From Raphanus sativus (taxonomy: Eukaryota > Streptophyta > Magnoliopsida > Brassicales > Brassicaceae), in contig NW_026615431.1 in assembly GCF_000801105.2 (NCBI RefSeq), positions 1 through 64,000 on the forward strand: a stretch of 64,000 nt of DNA, read 5' to 3'. Each line of letters opens with the position of its first letter. The first letter of the stretch is position 1. Shown here piece by piece: positions 23,278 through 36,740 of the stretch. Under the pieces are notes generated by a model, which worked only from the letters and a program-made list of their open reading frames with translations, was not told where the DNA came from and ran no database searches. Position numbers and translations under genes: made by a program.

Positions 23278-26200
23278 TCAGAATCCATATCCATTTTGGT
23301 GTTGATCTCCTGCTCTTCTTGATCTTCTTCCCGTAGATGGAGATGCCGAGTATGATGAACTGCTCGTGGAATACATCGAAGAAGATGCTGGCAAGTCGAG
23401 ATGTTTTGACACACCTGTTGTATCAGTACCACCATTGCATACTGATTCTGCTTCCATAGGCAACTCGTCTAGTGTCTGTTTGACAATCCAAACCATATGG
23501 TTATATAAACTTTTTTTTTTGCTGAACGGATAAGGTCTAGTTGGGAACATACCCTGTAAGCTTGCTGAAGAATGTGGAGTGTTTCTCGAGTGCGTTTCCT
23601 CTTAACCGCTACCTCATCCGGCTCTTGCAGCATTTCTTCAAACAAGTTCTCCCTGCACCATATGACACAACCACCCAGTAATAAGAGACTATCCAAACAC
23701 AGATGTGAAGCATCAAAACAAGCCATTATCACCTGTATAGCTTCTTGATGAAGACATTGTGCAGCTCACGTTTTGTGTGGTTTACCTGAGTTCGAAAAAG
23801 AAGTGGTATCAGTACCTTTCAGCAACAGGGTTTTGTTGCACAAGATGAAGTACTTACCAGGAAATGCATGATTGCTTTTGGTACTGAGTCCTCAATATTT
23901 TTCCTCACAATGTCATAGTATGATTTAAGCAACAGTTTTGTAATCTGAATCTCGACATCTTCCTGTTCTGAATGGGTTTCGGATGGCCTCAAGACAGCTG
24001 GGGGCTTCAGGAAAGCAAAGCAAACAGCATAGTGAAGTAAGTAAAACATGGATGACCAACATGTAAAATCTATGACAGCGCAGAAGATTCACCTCCTTTA
24101 GATAGATCATCGATAAGTTCTGAGAAATGTCCTCAACAGCTTCATTAAATGGTTTGTTTAAGAAGTTTTCTTTGGTAACTGCCCGATTATCACCACCTCG
24201 GAAAATTGAAGGGATACCCCACCTTGAATCATTCGCATTTGCTATCAAGTATCCAATTAAAACCACAGTTAAACTCTACCCAGAATCTCTAGCTCTTAAA
24301 CATGTAGATATATCACACAGCTAAAATATCTTCTGAAACATGCTAAATTATCTCTTGCATGCAACAGAAAATGAACAGTAATTAGAACCTTACCAGCTGG
24401 TGCAGCTTTTTCAGCATCTGCGGATACAACTCCCTGAGAACATATCATGAAGAAGTGTCAAATAACAACTATTTTGCTTGAAAATTTCTAACTGCCTGAA
24501 GATAAATCGATTTACGTATATAACATTTAAGTAATGACATACCTGATCAGGGACAATTCCATTAGCTTGTCTGCCGAGAAAAGATCGAGATTTCACCTGA
24601 CTTGCTGAAGAAGAAGAAGTTTTCTCGAGGTCCACTGGATCCTGCTACATCATATAAAACGTATAAGAAACAATACAGAGCATATATTTTTTATGTGTTT
24701 CTCAAAGTGCTTCAGACCTTTGGTCGTGCCACAGGATGGGGAACCCTAGAAGACTTCACGTTTTGCATTGCAGCCTCCACGGCCTTGGTTCCGCCAATAA
24801 AATTAGGATGAGAAGTGTTTATGTAATCCATCTGCGAACAGCACTCAAGATATTAACATCACCACTGAGGCAGTTATGACAACCAACACTAATAGCTAAG
24901 TTCGAGTTTAGAAATAACTAATCAATCGAAAACGAGAAAATCACTGGTCAAGATTGAAAAGACCTTCTAATCAACCAATTATCACAGGGATCTTGAATTC
25001 ATTAAACAGACCTCCATATCAATGATATCACCGATCATTGCTTCTGAGGGTTCAAGACCTTCTCGCAGGAAATCCCCAATAACCTCATCCATGCGTTTTC
25101 TCAGGACAGGGAAGCGCTGTAACTCATTCATCATACATTTATGACTAATCTGTAGAGAAATTCATAGTTATGAATAAAATGATATCAAAATTATAATTAT
25201 TTATCAGCAACCAAAAGAAAACCTCACCTTTACGAGCTCATCAAAAATGAACCTAGCACACTGAAGGCTAGGATCTAACAAACGAGATATCTGCCTCCTA
25301 ACAAGAACTTCAAACGGAACCTATGCAGAAAAAATTGGTATCGAAGGACTGTAATTAGATCTCCTGGGAATTAGAAAGGGTAAGGAAACATATTAAAAAC
25401 CTACGTCTGGAACAAATAATGCGGATCTTGGCCCAGTTGCATTCTGGATTGCAGTCCGAATATCATCATCTGTTAAGTCTTCACACGGATCAACCTCCTG
25501 AAGAAGCCATGTGAAGGTAAGTCCACCAGTCTTAAATTCACAAGAATTGTCTGTGAAAAATAGATATAAGTTGTGCAGCGAACCTCCAAACTCTTAACAA
25601 AGATTGACTGGAAAATATAGTGAATCCTTGCTCCTCCAGAGAGCTCTGACGTAGACATTTCTTCACTTTTCCCATCCAGCAATGAAGAGTATGCTGTTTC
25701 AAAAAGTAACCGTGAGACACACTACGAACCAAACAAAGCATAAAACAAAATATCAGTTTCAGATATTACCTTCACAGTATTTTGAAAGAAAATTGAGGAG
25801 AAGAGCTCCTTGACCAGCCTACAGATTCAAGTGTAGTAAACCAAGTGAATAGGATAAGTTTGACTAGTCGAAGCAAGTCATAAAGAAATGACAAAGTAGC
25901 ATAATAAGAAATGTGCATAAACAAGTTAACTACCAAGTGCCCAGAAATCTTTCCCGGCAAATAAGAACACTTTAAATGCTAATTCTACCACTCAAAAAAA
26001 AAAAAGACTCCATGAATGACATGAAATGTAGGGTGGAACATAGTCAAAACAAGTTAACTACCAAGTGCCCAGAAATCTTTCCCGGCAAATAAGAACACTT
26101 TAAATGCTAATTCTACCACTCAAAAAAAAAAGACTCCATGAATGCATGAGAAAATAGTCAAAACAGTGACATTGCTAACAATAAAGTGGAACAAATGGTA

Positions 26201-28085
26201 GTTACAAGAGTCAAGAACAGTGTCACTGCTAACAATGAACTGGGCAATCAAAACTTACCGTGGATTCTGTAATTTCACCATAACTCTGATGTTCCTTAGC
26301 TGTGGCAACCAAAGCATTACTTATACGCGACTTCAAATCAGGAAGCAGAGCTTTGATATGTTGAACAAGGATCTAGAAAAAATGCAACAGAAAGACTAGC
26401 TTCGATTAGTTATGTTGTAAAGTTATAAGTATCAACTGAGAAAGGAAACAAACTAGCCAACAACAACAAAACAATTAGTACATACAACAACTTTCATAAT
26501 AAACGAAGATCCTGATTGTCAGAGATGAGAGAAAAAAAGTAACTCTAAGAGATACAGAGTGTAAGTAACTCTAAGAGATGAGTAGCGCAACATCTTCAAA
26601 AAAAAGGATAATTCCAAACTGCAGAAAATACCTGATTTAACTTCTTTGCTAGCTGAGGGATACCCAAACGATCAGCAAGACCATGATAAGCCTGTCTCGT
26701 ACAAAAGAAAAAAAATATATATATAATCAGACAAACCGCAAGAGTATCAGGAGGGGATACGTCAAAATGATACAACTTACTGGGCGACTTCGGAAGAATT
26801 TCTCTTCTGCGCTAAGTGCTTCCTTGACAGAACGGTTTAGCAAAATATCCTGTTTATAAGAAAAATAAGTAAAGATCAAAGGAAATTAACCGTTACGTAA
26901 AATGCCGAACCACAAATTCAAAGAAAAGATCATCACCCGCATTGAGTCTAAGAAATCAGAGTAAAAAAATAAAGAGTACAGGAAGAGTCAGCACAAGACC
27001 ACAATCTTACCTCCTGGCAACGGTTAACAACTCCCACATATCCAAGTCGTAAAGGAACAACTTTTCCAAGAAGTAAGTTACGAGCATCAGTACCTCTGTC
27101 CATGATATCCAACTAAAAACAGAGAGAACAATGATCGTAAAAAAAACATGAAATATCTACTACATGATAAAGGCAAAAAGAAAGTTCGGACAGGAGATAT
27201 TTCACCTTTGTGATAACACCTATTGTTCTGTGACCTGGAGACATTGAAGATGAGTAACATCAGATACTACACATTAAAACAATCACTTTTTTTTTTCTCT
27301 TAGCTGAAAACTTACCATCGGGATCAGCATTCCCTGCGATCTGAAGGGCATCAGAGTTCGCCAAATCGGAATTGGCGGGAGTAACAGCCAGTATCAAACA
27401 GCTAGGCTGCTTGATGTAAGACAAGATCATGGTTCTAATACGTGCTTCAATGTCAGTAGGCTGGTCACCCACAGGGACCTTAGTGATACCAGGAAGATCC
27501 ACAAGCGTGATATCCAACACATTAGGAGAAAATATCTTCAAACGAATCTGCTTATCCGACACACCTTTGTTCTCTCCCACCAATCTATTCGTCTCAGCCT
27601 ACAAAAACAATAAAAAGAAGATGTTGTTGAGTGACTATTACACATTTAAATCGCACTGAAAGTAATTAAAGTCAATTAGGGTAATAAAAAATAATAACCT
27701 CAATTTCGCGACGAATCTCGGAGAAGTCGTAGATACGGTTGTTAGGGAGGTGGAGGAACTCTCCCCACTCGTCATCTGATCCGCCGTTGGACTTGCTCTT
27801 GGTCTGGAGGAGCTGGAGGACGAGGGGGCGGCGCGTGCAGATGTCGTTGCCGCGGGGGAGGAAGTCTCGGCCGACGAGGGCTTCGAGGACGCTGGACTTG
27901 CCGCTGCTCTGGCTCCCGACGACGGCCACCTGAGGGAGCTCGATCGAGGACTGGCTCCCGAGCTGGGCGAAGATGTCTTGGAGCTTGTTGACGATCGGGA
28001 TCACGGAGGAGCCTAGAGGCGCCGCTTTGCTGCTGGCGGCGGAAGAAGGTGGAGGAGCCTCGTTGGTTGCTTCTTCAACAGACAT
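23278..28085 (-). CDS. DRP3A: Dynamin-related protein 3A
   Basis: Large GTPase that constricts mitochondria and peroxisomes during division. Twenty exons, listed 5' to 3': 27699-28085, 27316-27598, 27206-27234, 27011-27112, 26781-26849, 26632-26691, 26259-26372, 25770-25818, 25584-25693, 25405-25497, 25228-25320, 25012-25149, 24718-24831, 24543-24641, 24394-24433, 24093-24241, 23858-24004, 23733-23785, 23553-23652 and 23278-23475. They sum to 2427 bp, or 808 residues, the length I remember for Arabidopsis At4g33650. GTPase motifs are G1 [17 protein letters not shown]3 DLPGITKVP and G4 TKLD. The middle (stalk) domain and C-terminal GED ([15 protein letters not shown], [20 protein letters not shown]) follow. 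A serine-rich tail ends DQHQNGYGF. The N-terminus is rich in alanine, proline and serine before [14 protein letters not shown]. The intron between 25818 and 26259 contains a duplicated segment. Confidence 0.96.
25919..26145. repeat. Tandem duplication in a DRP3A intron
   Basis: A block of about 100 bp (25919-26019) is repeated at 26047-26145, offset by 128 bp. The copies are nearly identical except for the length of an A-run (12 against 10) and a small difference at the right end. Both lie in the intron between exons 7 and 8. Confidence 0.9.
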
Positions 28086-28666
28086 CGTTGGATCGGATTT
28101 GATAGGGTTTTGGTTTTGGGGGGGAGGGGGTGAATAGTATCGATTTCGTGCTTAGTGTATTGGGAGAAGACAGATCCTTCCTACCTCCTCTCTCTCTTAC
28201 GAGTCGCGAATGAAACGAACGATAAAGATGAAGACTTTTATTCTTTTTTTTATATAAATTATATCGAAAATCTCGAGTTTTTACTTTATCATCAAGCTCT
28301 TAATTTTGTTTTTTTTTTGTTTTAATTTACTTGGGCTAGAGTTTCGAAAACGTGAAGAAGCCGCATTTCGCTCTTTAGGTTAACTAATCAAAATTAAGGT
28401 GGTCTAATAGTAAACATCGATAATATTTGGATTAAGTTGCAAGCTTTTTGAAATATTAGGGTGTTTTTCAATTTGTATAAAACATATAAGTGTGATGTGG
28501 GGTCCGTTTAGTCCTTTTTAAACAGGATAGGAGGAGAAGAAACAATTATCAATCAGATTCATTCAGACAATAAGTGTTGGTCTGGAGGTGAGAGGAGGAG
28601 AAGACAGATCATCATCGTCATCTGTCATCTTCAAAAAGGTCTCCGCTTTGAATCCCAAAAGAAAGA
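28086..28666. other. Divergent promoter region, DRP3A and Costars gene
   Basis: About 580 bp separate the start codons of two divergent genes. It contains the 5' UTRs, with a CT-rich tract near 28170-28200. No coding sequence is seen. Confidence 0.45.
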
Positions 28667-29163
28667 ATGAACGTAGAAGAAGAGATTCAGAAACTTGAGG
28701 AAGAGATCCATCGTCTTGGTTCTCTCCAGCCTGATGGTTCTTACAAGGTCTTCTTCTTAGATCTCCCGGAATCTATATTTTTTTATTTTCTTTTCTCATC
28801 TCAAGATCGTCAATTGGTCCTTTTTTATGGTTTATGCGATCAGATCTAGAAGATTGTTAATTCTCTCTCCCTGTGAATGTTTTTGAATGATTATTGATTA
28901 AGAGATGTTGAGGATATTTGGTCTTGTTTCTTTTGTGTGTGTTGGGTTTATAGGTGACGTTTGGAGTGTTGTTCAATGACGATCGATGTGCCAACATCTT
29001 CGAAGCTTTGGTTGGGACTTTGAGAGCTGCCAAGAAGCGCAAAATAGTGGCATTCCCAGGAGAACTCTTGCTCCAAGGCGTTCACGACCAGGTTGAGATC
29101 ACTCTCCGTCCATCTCCACCCCCACCTCAAGCTGCTGTCTCCGCTGCCGCCGCCACTTCCTAA
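28667..29163 (+). CDS. Costars family protein (ABRACL-like)
   Basis: Two exons (28667-28747 and 28954-29163) encode 96 residues. It begins MNVEEEIQKLEEEIHRLG, an amphipathic helix. The Costars domain follows: VTFGVLFNDDRCANIFEALV and AAKKRKIVAFPGELLLQGVH. It ends in a proline/alanine-rich tail. The fold is a winged helix related to the C-terminus of actin-binding STARS/ABRA proteins; plant function is little studied. It matches Arabidopsis At4g33640. Confidence 0.92.
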
Positions 29164-29761
29164 TTTTCTCCATTTCCGTTTTGTTACGTTTATCTTCTTT
29201 TCTGTGTTTGTAACTGAATGACGAACCTATCAATGATTGCTTTTGCTTATCTATCTCTCTCTATCTTTGGATTCGCAATATAAAACAATTACACTGTTTC
29301 AGAAATGAGAACTGAAAAATTAGGCACATTAGTTATATCATCGGAGGAGATAAAAGGATCGAGAGAGAGAGAATAATTTGCGCTGTAGATGAGATATACT
29401 TCATCATCATCTGCAGTTGGCTCTATTCGAACAGTCGAACTCTGGCCTCTTGATTAGCAACTCACAAGAAGCTCAAACCACTGAGATATGCTTTTGTGCT
29501 TACCCAATGAAATTATGACATGTGGAGCGTTGCTGTTAAATTATTAGTAACCAACTAAAAACGCAGCCGTTTTATATTTGTATTTTTATTAATTACAAAT
29601 ATAAATAGGAGTTGAGCAGTTATATCCTAAAAAGGAGCGAAGGAGAGGAAGACGTGATCGGGCGGTGAAAGAATCATCAATCACACACTTTCCCCCAGTG
29701 ATCTGTTCAGCCGAATACGGTGGATCTTCGCCGGAGCGTATCCCGGGGAAATCGGTTTCAT
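29164..29761. other. Spacer where EX1 would be expected
   Basis: Only about 600 bp lie between the Costars gene and the next gene. In Arabidopsis, from memory, EXECUTER1 (At4g33630) sits between their counterparts. Nothing here resembles it, so EX1 appears lost from this segment. The stretch also holds the 5' UTR of the following gene. Confidence 0.45.
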
Positions 29762-30949
29762 ATGGAGAGGGCCGATGAAGGAGCAGGCGAGCCTTCTGGA
29801 GCCGCCATAAGATCGAGGCTCAGTAACAGAGCGGATCCTTTCCTTGTTGTTTGCAGGTGTTTCAGCTTCGTTACCTCTCTTATCGCCATCCTCTGCGTCG
29901 TCGTCAATGTTCTCGCCGCTATTCGCTCTTTCAGAGATAGCCACGATGTATGTAATTCACTCATCGCTCTCTCTCTCTCTCTCTCACTTTCGATCTTCAT
30001 CGTCTGAAGCTTGTTTCTTTTTAAATCATTTTAGCTGTTCGATGGAATATTCCGGTGCTACGCTGTGGTGATTGCTTGTTTCGTGGTTCTCGCCGAGACT
30101 GAATGGGGTTTCATCCTCAAATTTTCCAAGGTTCTTGAGTACTGGGCTGGGAGAGGAATGCTTCAGATTTTGTAAGTTACCATCCTCGAGTGGTTCTTTT
30201 ATAAATGAAAGTGTTGGCTTCGGCCAATTCAAGGCCACGTGTCATGATTTTGTGTGTCATCATCAGCTTTTCTTGACCTGAAACTTACAATTCCAAGATG
30301 CTGCTGCAGAGAATTTGAAACCATGTCTTGGTTGTTTTAAGATTTGTTTTTTTTTAATGTTTATATTTGTTTGATTTGGTCGTTTCAGTGTTGCTGTGAT
30401 GACAAGAGCTTTCCCTGACTATCTGGCTCAGAAGAAGGATCTCCTTCTTCTACAGAATATCGCTAGCTACATGCTCCTTTCTTGCGGTCTTACCTATTTC
30501 ATCTCTGTACGTTTTCACCTTCTTCCTCTCTTCTTTTGCCTTACTCTTGTAACTTTCATCTTAGTTTAGGTTGCATCCTCTTGCCTCTGGAAGACACTTG
30601 TCTTCCAATTTGTGCACCTTAATGTCTCTTTTGGTCAAAATCTCGTTTGTGTTCTTACCGTCAGTCAGTTAACCTCTGATCGTTGTCTGAACTTCAGGGA
30701 GTTCTGTGCATTGGCTTTCTGAAGCGTGCTCGACAGCAGAAGGAAATTTCAAGAGAACAAGCCGTCAAGGATCTTGAGGCAAGTATCTATAGTTACTTTG
30801 CATTGAGTTCCCATTCTCTGTTTGCACCATCATAATATTCATCAGATGGCTTCTAAATCATTAAATCTTGTTTGTTGCAGGAGATAGACCGACGCAGGGA
30901 AGAGCTGGAACAATTGCTCCTGAAGCATCGCAGTAGAGACGACGTGTGA
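29762..30949 (+). CDS. Four-helix membrane protein, At4g33625-like
   Basis: Five exons (29762-29947, 30035-30171, 30389-30506, 30698-30778, 30881-30949) encode 196 residues. Hydrophobic segments fall at about residues 30-55 (FSFVTSLIAILCVVVNVLAA), 65-85 (CYAVVIACFVVLAE), 105-125 and 135-160 (ASYMLLSCGLTYFI, VLCIGFL). A charged C-terminal coiled coil follows (DLEEIDRRREELEQLLLKH). The layout resembles TVP15-type Golgi/vacuole membrane proteins; the role in plants is unknown. The fourth intron starts with GC (30779) instead of GT, a GC-AG intron. The chosen ATG is in a good context; the frame extends upstream without another ATG. Confidence 0.85.
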
Positions 30950-31277
30950 TTAACAAGTACCAGCTTCAGCTTCATTCAAAGGACGAGATCTGTTTCTTGT
31001 TTCTTTCTTTTTTTTTTTTTCTTTTTGTAGTAAAGGATTGTGTGAGCTCTCTCTCTGTTTCTGCATCCCTCCCACTTTGATAAAATCTGTTTCTTTTTTT
31101 CTGTCTGTTGAAAAACGAACCTTTGATACTTAACATGTAAGAGACGAGCAGTATTGAATATGAATTTTGACGTAGATTATTACTTTGCTTTATACATGGA
31201 TGAGTTTAAATAGCATTGTCAACGTAACAACTCTAAAGCTCAAAAGTATCCCCATGAGATTTGGTGATATTTCTCTT
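30950..31277. other. Convergent 3' flanks
   Basis: Sequence between two converging genes, with a T-rich tract near 31005-31020 in the 3' UTR of the plus-strand gene. Nothing else is recognised. Confidence 0.4.
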
Positions 31278-34200
31278 TCAAGTCTTTGGCCTCTTGGCCA
31301 TCACATTACAACTTGAACTAGATATGTTTTCTTTGTTCTGAAGTTCGTAACTTCCGGCAGAGCTTCCCTCATCATCAGACAACACAAGAAGAATGTTGTT
31401 ACAGCAAGAACGAGCAGCTAAAGCTCTACTCTTACTCTTGTGCACTCCTTTTTCGATCCATGCTGAAGCAGATTTGGTTTCTCTGGTTTTGTGAATCTCT
31501 TTGGATGCTCCAGTAAATAGAATCAATTCATCATCTTCTTCTTCTGCTTCCTTCATCTCAACTTCATATGAATCCTGGGAATCAGGGACGTATTCTACTG
31601 AAACAGCTTCATCATCATCAGTGTCCTCAATATAAAGCATGCATTCCTCTTTTCGTAATGTTTCCATCTCTTGACAGATAGATTCCTCTGTGTCCATTGG
31701 CAAATGGATTTCTTCTTTCTCACCACTTTCTTGAACTTCTTCCTAATTTGCGACAGAGTGTAGAATCGCTATCAACATATATAACGAGCATTAAAAACTA
31801 AACTGAAGACGTAGTAAAAGGAATTACCACTATAGGCGACATAAAGGACTTTCGGCGCTTGGAAGCCTCAGGGAGATCATAACCTCCCGCGTAAAAAACT
31901 TCTTTGCTGAGAATCTGATCTGGCAAGCAAGTCATTGTTTGAGGAATGTATGTGACGATTGATGAGGAACCACCATCAAATGGTTTTCTCCATTTACAGG
32001 TCTCAGTCACATTCTTGCTTTCGTTTTCTTCGTCATTCTTGTTGGAAACTCGGAAATGAGGTTGTTTGCTATTGCAATTAGCTGGAAGAATACTTGGATC
32101 ATGACCTTTGTGAAGATTGTAAAGCAACTCTAAGATGTATCCACGCTTAAGTGAAGCTTCTTTGGCAGGAAACCATTTCCTAGTTAGCTGATTAGAAGCA
32201 GAAAATAAATTAAAGACATCACCTTCGAATCACTGTTTCATGCTGATTTTATTTCATACGATAAAATATGGCAAATTCAGAAAGTCAGATGCAACTTCAT
32301 TATATCCAAAAGGAGATGAAAAGAAAAAGGAAAACTTACAAATTTTCCCGATCTTGTGATAAGAGAAGGATTGAATTTAGCAGGAGCTCGTGTCACAAAA
32401 AGTTCCAAATAGTGCAGCAAAAAGAGGCCACAATCAAACGAATTCTCTTGTTGCGGGAGCTGAATTGTAAAATGAAGCAATATCATCAGAAAACCACTGA
32501 AGAAATTTCCACAAGAAAAATATCATATGATATTCTAATTTAACATGTTTCTCGAAGAAATCGCAACAAAACTGCATTGATATGATAGACACAAACAAGT
32601 CTACCGAATAAAGACTCATCTATCAAGCTCCTCAACGTGTTCATCTATTGCACCCATACAAGCAGGGGTACTTTGTAAACAAGGATAATCTAGAACCAGA
32701 GCTTTACACAATCATGACAGTTGTATTAGTTTTGAGCCTTCTATCCGTGCTCAAGATAATTTCATTCTCGTTAGAAGCAATACCTCGAGTGAAATGAGCT
32801 GCATATTTGATGCTCTTGATAAATCAGTTGTTGTGTTTCCTTGCCTCGCTTTCCACTCTTCACGTAGGTAACTGTGATCACATGATTGACATTTAGGTAG
32901 TTTACTCATGTTGTGCAACAAATATTCATGATAAAATCGGTTCATTTGGCTGGGGAAGTCTTCATATCAAATGGATGGAAAATTAGTGAAGACCTCTCAA
33001 GTAAATAAACCAATGATTAACTGCAAACTCAACACCAGTAACTAACCTCCTATGCATAAGTTGCATTCGCACTATACAAGAAATAACTCGCGAGACTATT
33101 TAAAGGTATCATGACATAATATGCTCTCTTGAAACACAAATGCCAAGAACGAGTAAATGCGATGCGGCATCGCCGATGCCAGTGAAATATTGAAAAAGTT
33201 GTCGGACATACCTCGGAAAAATGTTGACGAGACCACCCTTGTGGCTTCCTTTAATTGAGTCCAGATGCAAGATGCATGGAACCCTTGATGGGTTTTCGAC
33301 TTCATCATCAGCAAAGTGATAATTTATTTTTAGGCTATTATAAAACAAGCATAAGAACATAACATAGGGAGTTAACCTTACCAGAAGAAGGAACCAATTC
33401 ACTTGGGTGACAGATGATAATCAGACTCCAGTGAAAACTGCAATCATAGGCAAGATAAATCATCATATCAGCGGTGGGAACTAATTAGCCATGTGTGTGG
33501 ATGATGTTTTCACCTGAAATTTATAGGAATAAATATATAATCTTTTTCGAAGAGTTCCACATTCTTAGTCCACTTCTGCACACGTTGATATGCTTCCCTA
33601 CCTCCAAACGAGCTAGGTGAACCTTTGTCTAAGTTAGCTAGCTTACGGAAAAAGAAACAATTGAAAAAGTGGAATCTGCCCCGTTCCTCTGGTGGAATCC
33701 GACTCTTAAGGTACCTGCAAGTATTAAACCAAACTTTACAAGCTGCGTCCAACTAGTTTATGCATTGAAAAGGTAAATATAAATTATGGCAAATATAATA
33801 CGACAAGGTTTTTAAGTATAATCTGAGCACCTAACATAACCTCATGCTACAGTTTAGGCATTTTTAAAACAAACGAGAAGTGACCTTGCTTTTGACATGA
33901 AAAAATAATGCACCTAGTATTGCCATTTTTGGCTTGTAGGCCTTCTATGCTCTACGAGTACAGATTTTATTTTGTTATAATGTTAAGAGTTAAGACAATA
34001 CGAAAAGATAGTAACTTACTTGATATAAAAATCAATGATTGTATCGTTAATGAAACGTCTTGGCTTCAGAAGCTCTATGTCTTGCTTACGCACTACTACA
34101 GCATCTGGTTCTCCTTGAGGGTAAACTAGATCTTCAAATGAACCAGCGAGACTGAAGATCAGAATATAAACAGTCAGTCAAAAGGTAAGATAAAAATAAA

Positions 34201-36740
34201 CGGGGGTCAATATCTAAATTAATTCAAGGCACCAAGCGTTACGATGTCGTGCATTTGCTTATAAATTTCAGATAACTAGAAGGGGCATCAGAAACACATT
34301 CATCATATAGCATGCCTTCAAAAACTAATAGAACAATCTTTCATAATTCTATACACATCTAAGTCTCAGGTCACCAATACCAACATGTCATCAAATAACA
34401 TATAAGAAGTTAGAGGAGTACATTACCAAGTTATCAGATTACATTTACCAAAACTCAAATCTACAAACCACGAGTATATGATAGTTCATACTTACTTGGT
34501 GAGTGATGTTTCCAAATTGTGTCCACTACAAGCACTTTCCTCGCTTTCTCTGTCAACATTCAACAACGATAAACTGAAAGTCAGAACCTGGCATATGTTT
34601 TTCCTGGTTTAGTAACTTCTCTCTCTCATTATCTTTCTCCCTAAACCTTTTATAGGATTTAAACGTTACGTGGTCCTTTTTACTATTGTCAAAATCCCTT
34701 TTCATGTAAAGATTTTTCAATTGAAAATTTCCAAGAATCTATCTAGCTCACGAGGAAATAACTAAACGTAAGAGATTTTTTTTGGTACGACATCACACAA
34801 ATGTGTTGTTCACTGTGTCATCAACCCAGTTCAAGATGTGGAAATTAGAAAGAGAAAAACACATACTTCAGGACTTGAGCAAAAGACAAATTGACTCAGA
34901 TGCCACCAACATTTATACTGTACAAAATGCAATGAAGATGCTAACACAATGGTGCGATAATGATGACTTACGTTATGGTATCAAACCAAATATCCTTGTA
35001 TCTCGAGTCCAACAATTTGATGGTTTCTACTTCTTTAAACGATTTAGCGTCATAAACGGAAAACTTTAGGAGATCGATGCCTGTCAAACATGGGTGCAGT
35101 TAGACTGGAGCTGACGTAGAAAATATCAAAAGCTATCAAACAGAGAGATATAATGTGTCGGCGCTTATTATTTAGCTAACAATTTCCAGTTTTGAGAAAC
35201 CCTCGCACTGAAACAACACTAACATAAACAAACACGAACTTATGGCAAACCTGAAATCTTTTTCGCATTGTCAACTTTGTTAGGGTCCCTGGACTTCAGA
35301 AGGACGTTTACCACGGCAGTCTCAAGCTGAAAATTTACAAGTCAGATATCATAAGAAAACTCATCAGCCCATAAATGAAGATCTAGCAGAAATCACCTCT
35401 GAACACCACTGAGACTCAATTCTGACGATATCTTCTATTGCCCACTTACAACTAAATGTCCCTTTAGTTGCATTTACTGATGAACTTTCCACACTCATAC
35501 AGTTGCGTGAAAATGTCAGCTTCGAGTTAGTACAGTATATATCTCCATATATAATAAAATCAGGGATTATGAGAACGTGTGAATTCTCGGAATCCTGTAA
35601 ATGCAGAAATATAAAAGCGTGAGATATTTTCTGAATATAAACCCCACATGCGTAACTCCTGAGACAGCCAAGTTTTCAGAGAAAGAACAGCCTTTGGTTT
35701 TTCAGTTTTAAGTGGTCCTTCACTATCTCTAATAAAAGCGCATAGACTTACAACTTCACGTGAACCAGAAATAATACTTGTGGCTTCTTCTCCTTTTGAG
35801 GCTGAAATAATACAGAAAAGCTTCTTTAGAGCAAGCAATTTTTGAGGGAAGAAACAACAAATAAAACTGAAACTAGATAGAGGATATTATAGCTAATAAC
35901 CATCATCATTTTCCGATGACGATGACGAATTAACTCCAATCCTTCCATGGGAGTCATCGGATGGTACATCAATCAGGTCACACTGCAATATATTGTACAA
36001 CAAAAAATCAGAAAATTTTTACACATTCTTATTCCTTATAATACATCCTTCATGAATTCATGACAAGGCTCACAGCTTTATTATATCCGCTGGGTTCACA
36101 CCTTAACCGCTCTTCTTTTGCTGGGACTGCATAAACCAAAATCAGTTTAGCCAAGTTAGATGACGAACTTAATAAAAATTCAAGAAAACTGAAAAATTTG
36201 GAACGCTACACAGAACAATTGCATCACTCGCACTTATGAATATACATTTTCTCTTACTTTTACCTTCAACATCAATAACTCTGTGGTTCAGTGCTTTGCT
36301 CTCGCCTTGCGTGCCCTGCGTGACTGAAACTGAAAGATCACACAGAAAATAATATCTTCGTTTATTACCATCTAAAAACTTGATCACTTAAGAGTAAGTT
36401 TTAGATACAATCGAAGTGGAACAGATACCGCAATCATCAACGCGATTTGTTCCCCCAGAGACGCTAATCAAACGCGAAATTTCGATAGGAGAATTGAGAG
36501 ACGAGACGACTTACAGAATCGAAGGAAGTCGTACTTATCGAGAGCGCGGGGAGGTTTGCTAGTAGTTCCAGGGGAATCGAACTTTCGGAGGAGTTTCTTC
36601 GACATCTCTTCAACGTGCTCGTCCTCGTCAGTGTAATCGAATACTCCGATCTTCTCGCGCTTTCCGCGGGAGTGAAGAGACGGCAGAGTCATCGCTGCTC
36701 TTTGAGTTCCAACGGAAGGAGAAGAAGGATCGAGACGCAT
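31278..36740 (-). CDS. ULP2A: ULP2-type SUMO protease
   Basis: Cysteine protease of the C48 (ULP/SENP) family that removes SUMO from proteins; nuclear. Seventeen exons, 5' to 3': 36515-36740, 36264-36323, 36074-36126, 35901-35982, 35752-35801, 35397-35594, 35251-35326, 34972-35080, 34496-34549, 34020-34151, 33514-33714, 33382-33437, 33212-33299, 32784-32871, 32340-32459, 31828-32187 and 31278-31742. They sum to 2418 bp, 805 residues. The catalytic region begins LLKPRRFINDTIIDFYIK. The triad is visible: histidine in FHWSLIIICHP (codon 33431-33433), aspartate in ILHLDSIKGSH (33259-33261) and cysteine in ENSFDCGLFLLHYL (32430-32432). A long acidic C-terminal tail (DTDDDEAVSVEYVPDSQDSY) follows. 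The counterpart is At4g33620 (also called SPF2). ATG 36740 was chosen as the first in frame. Confidence 0.93.

Noticed and set aside
34782..35069. A 95-codon plus-strand frame inside ULP2A
   Set aside because: It overlaps a ULP2A exon and intron antisense with no recognisable product; the minus-strand exon 34972-35080 accounts for the openness.
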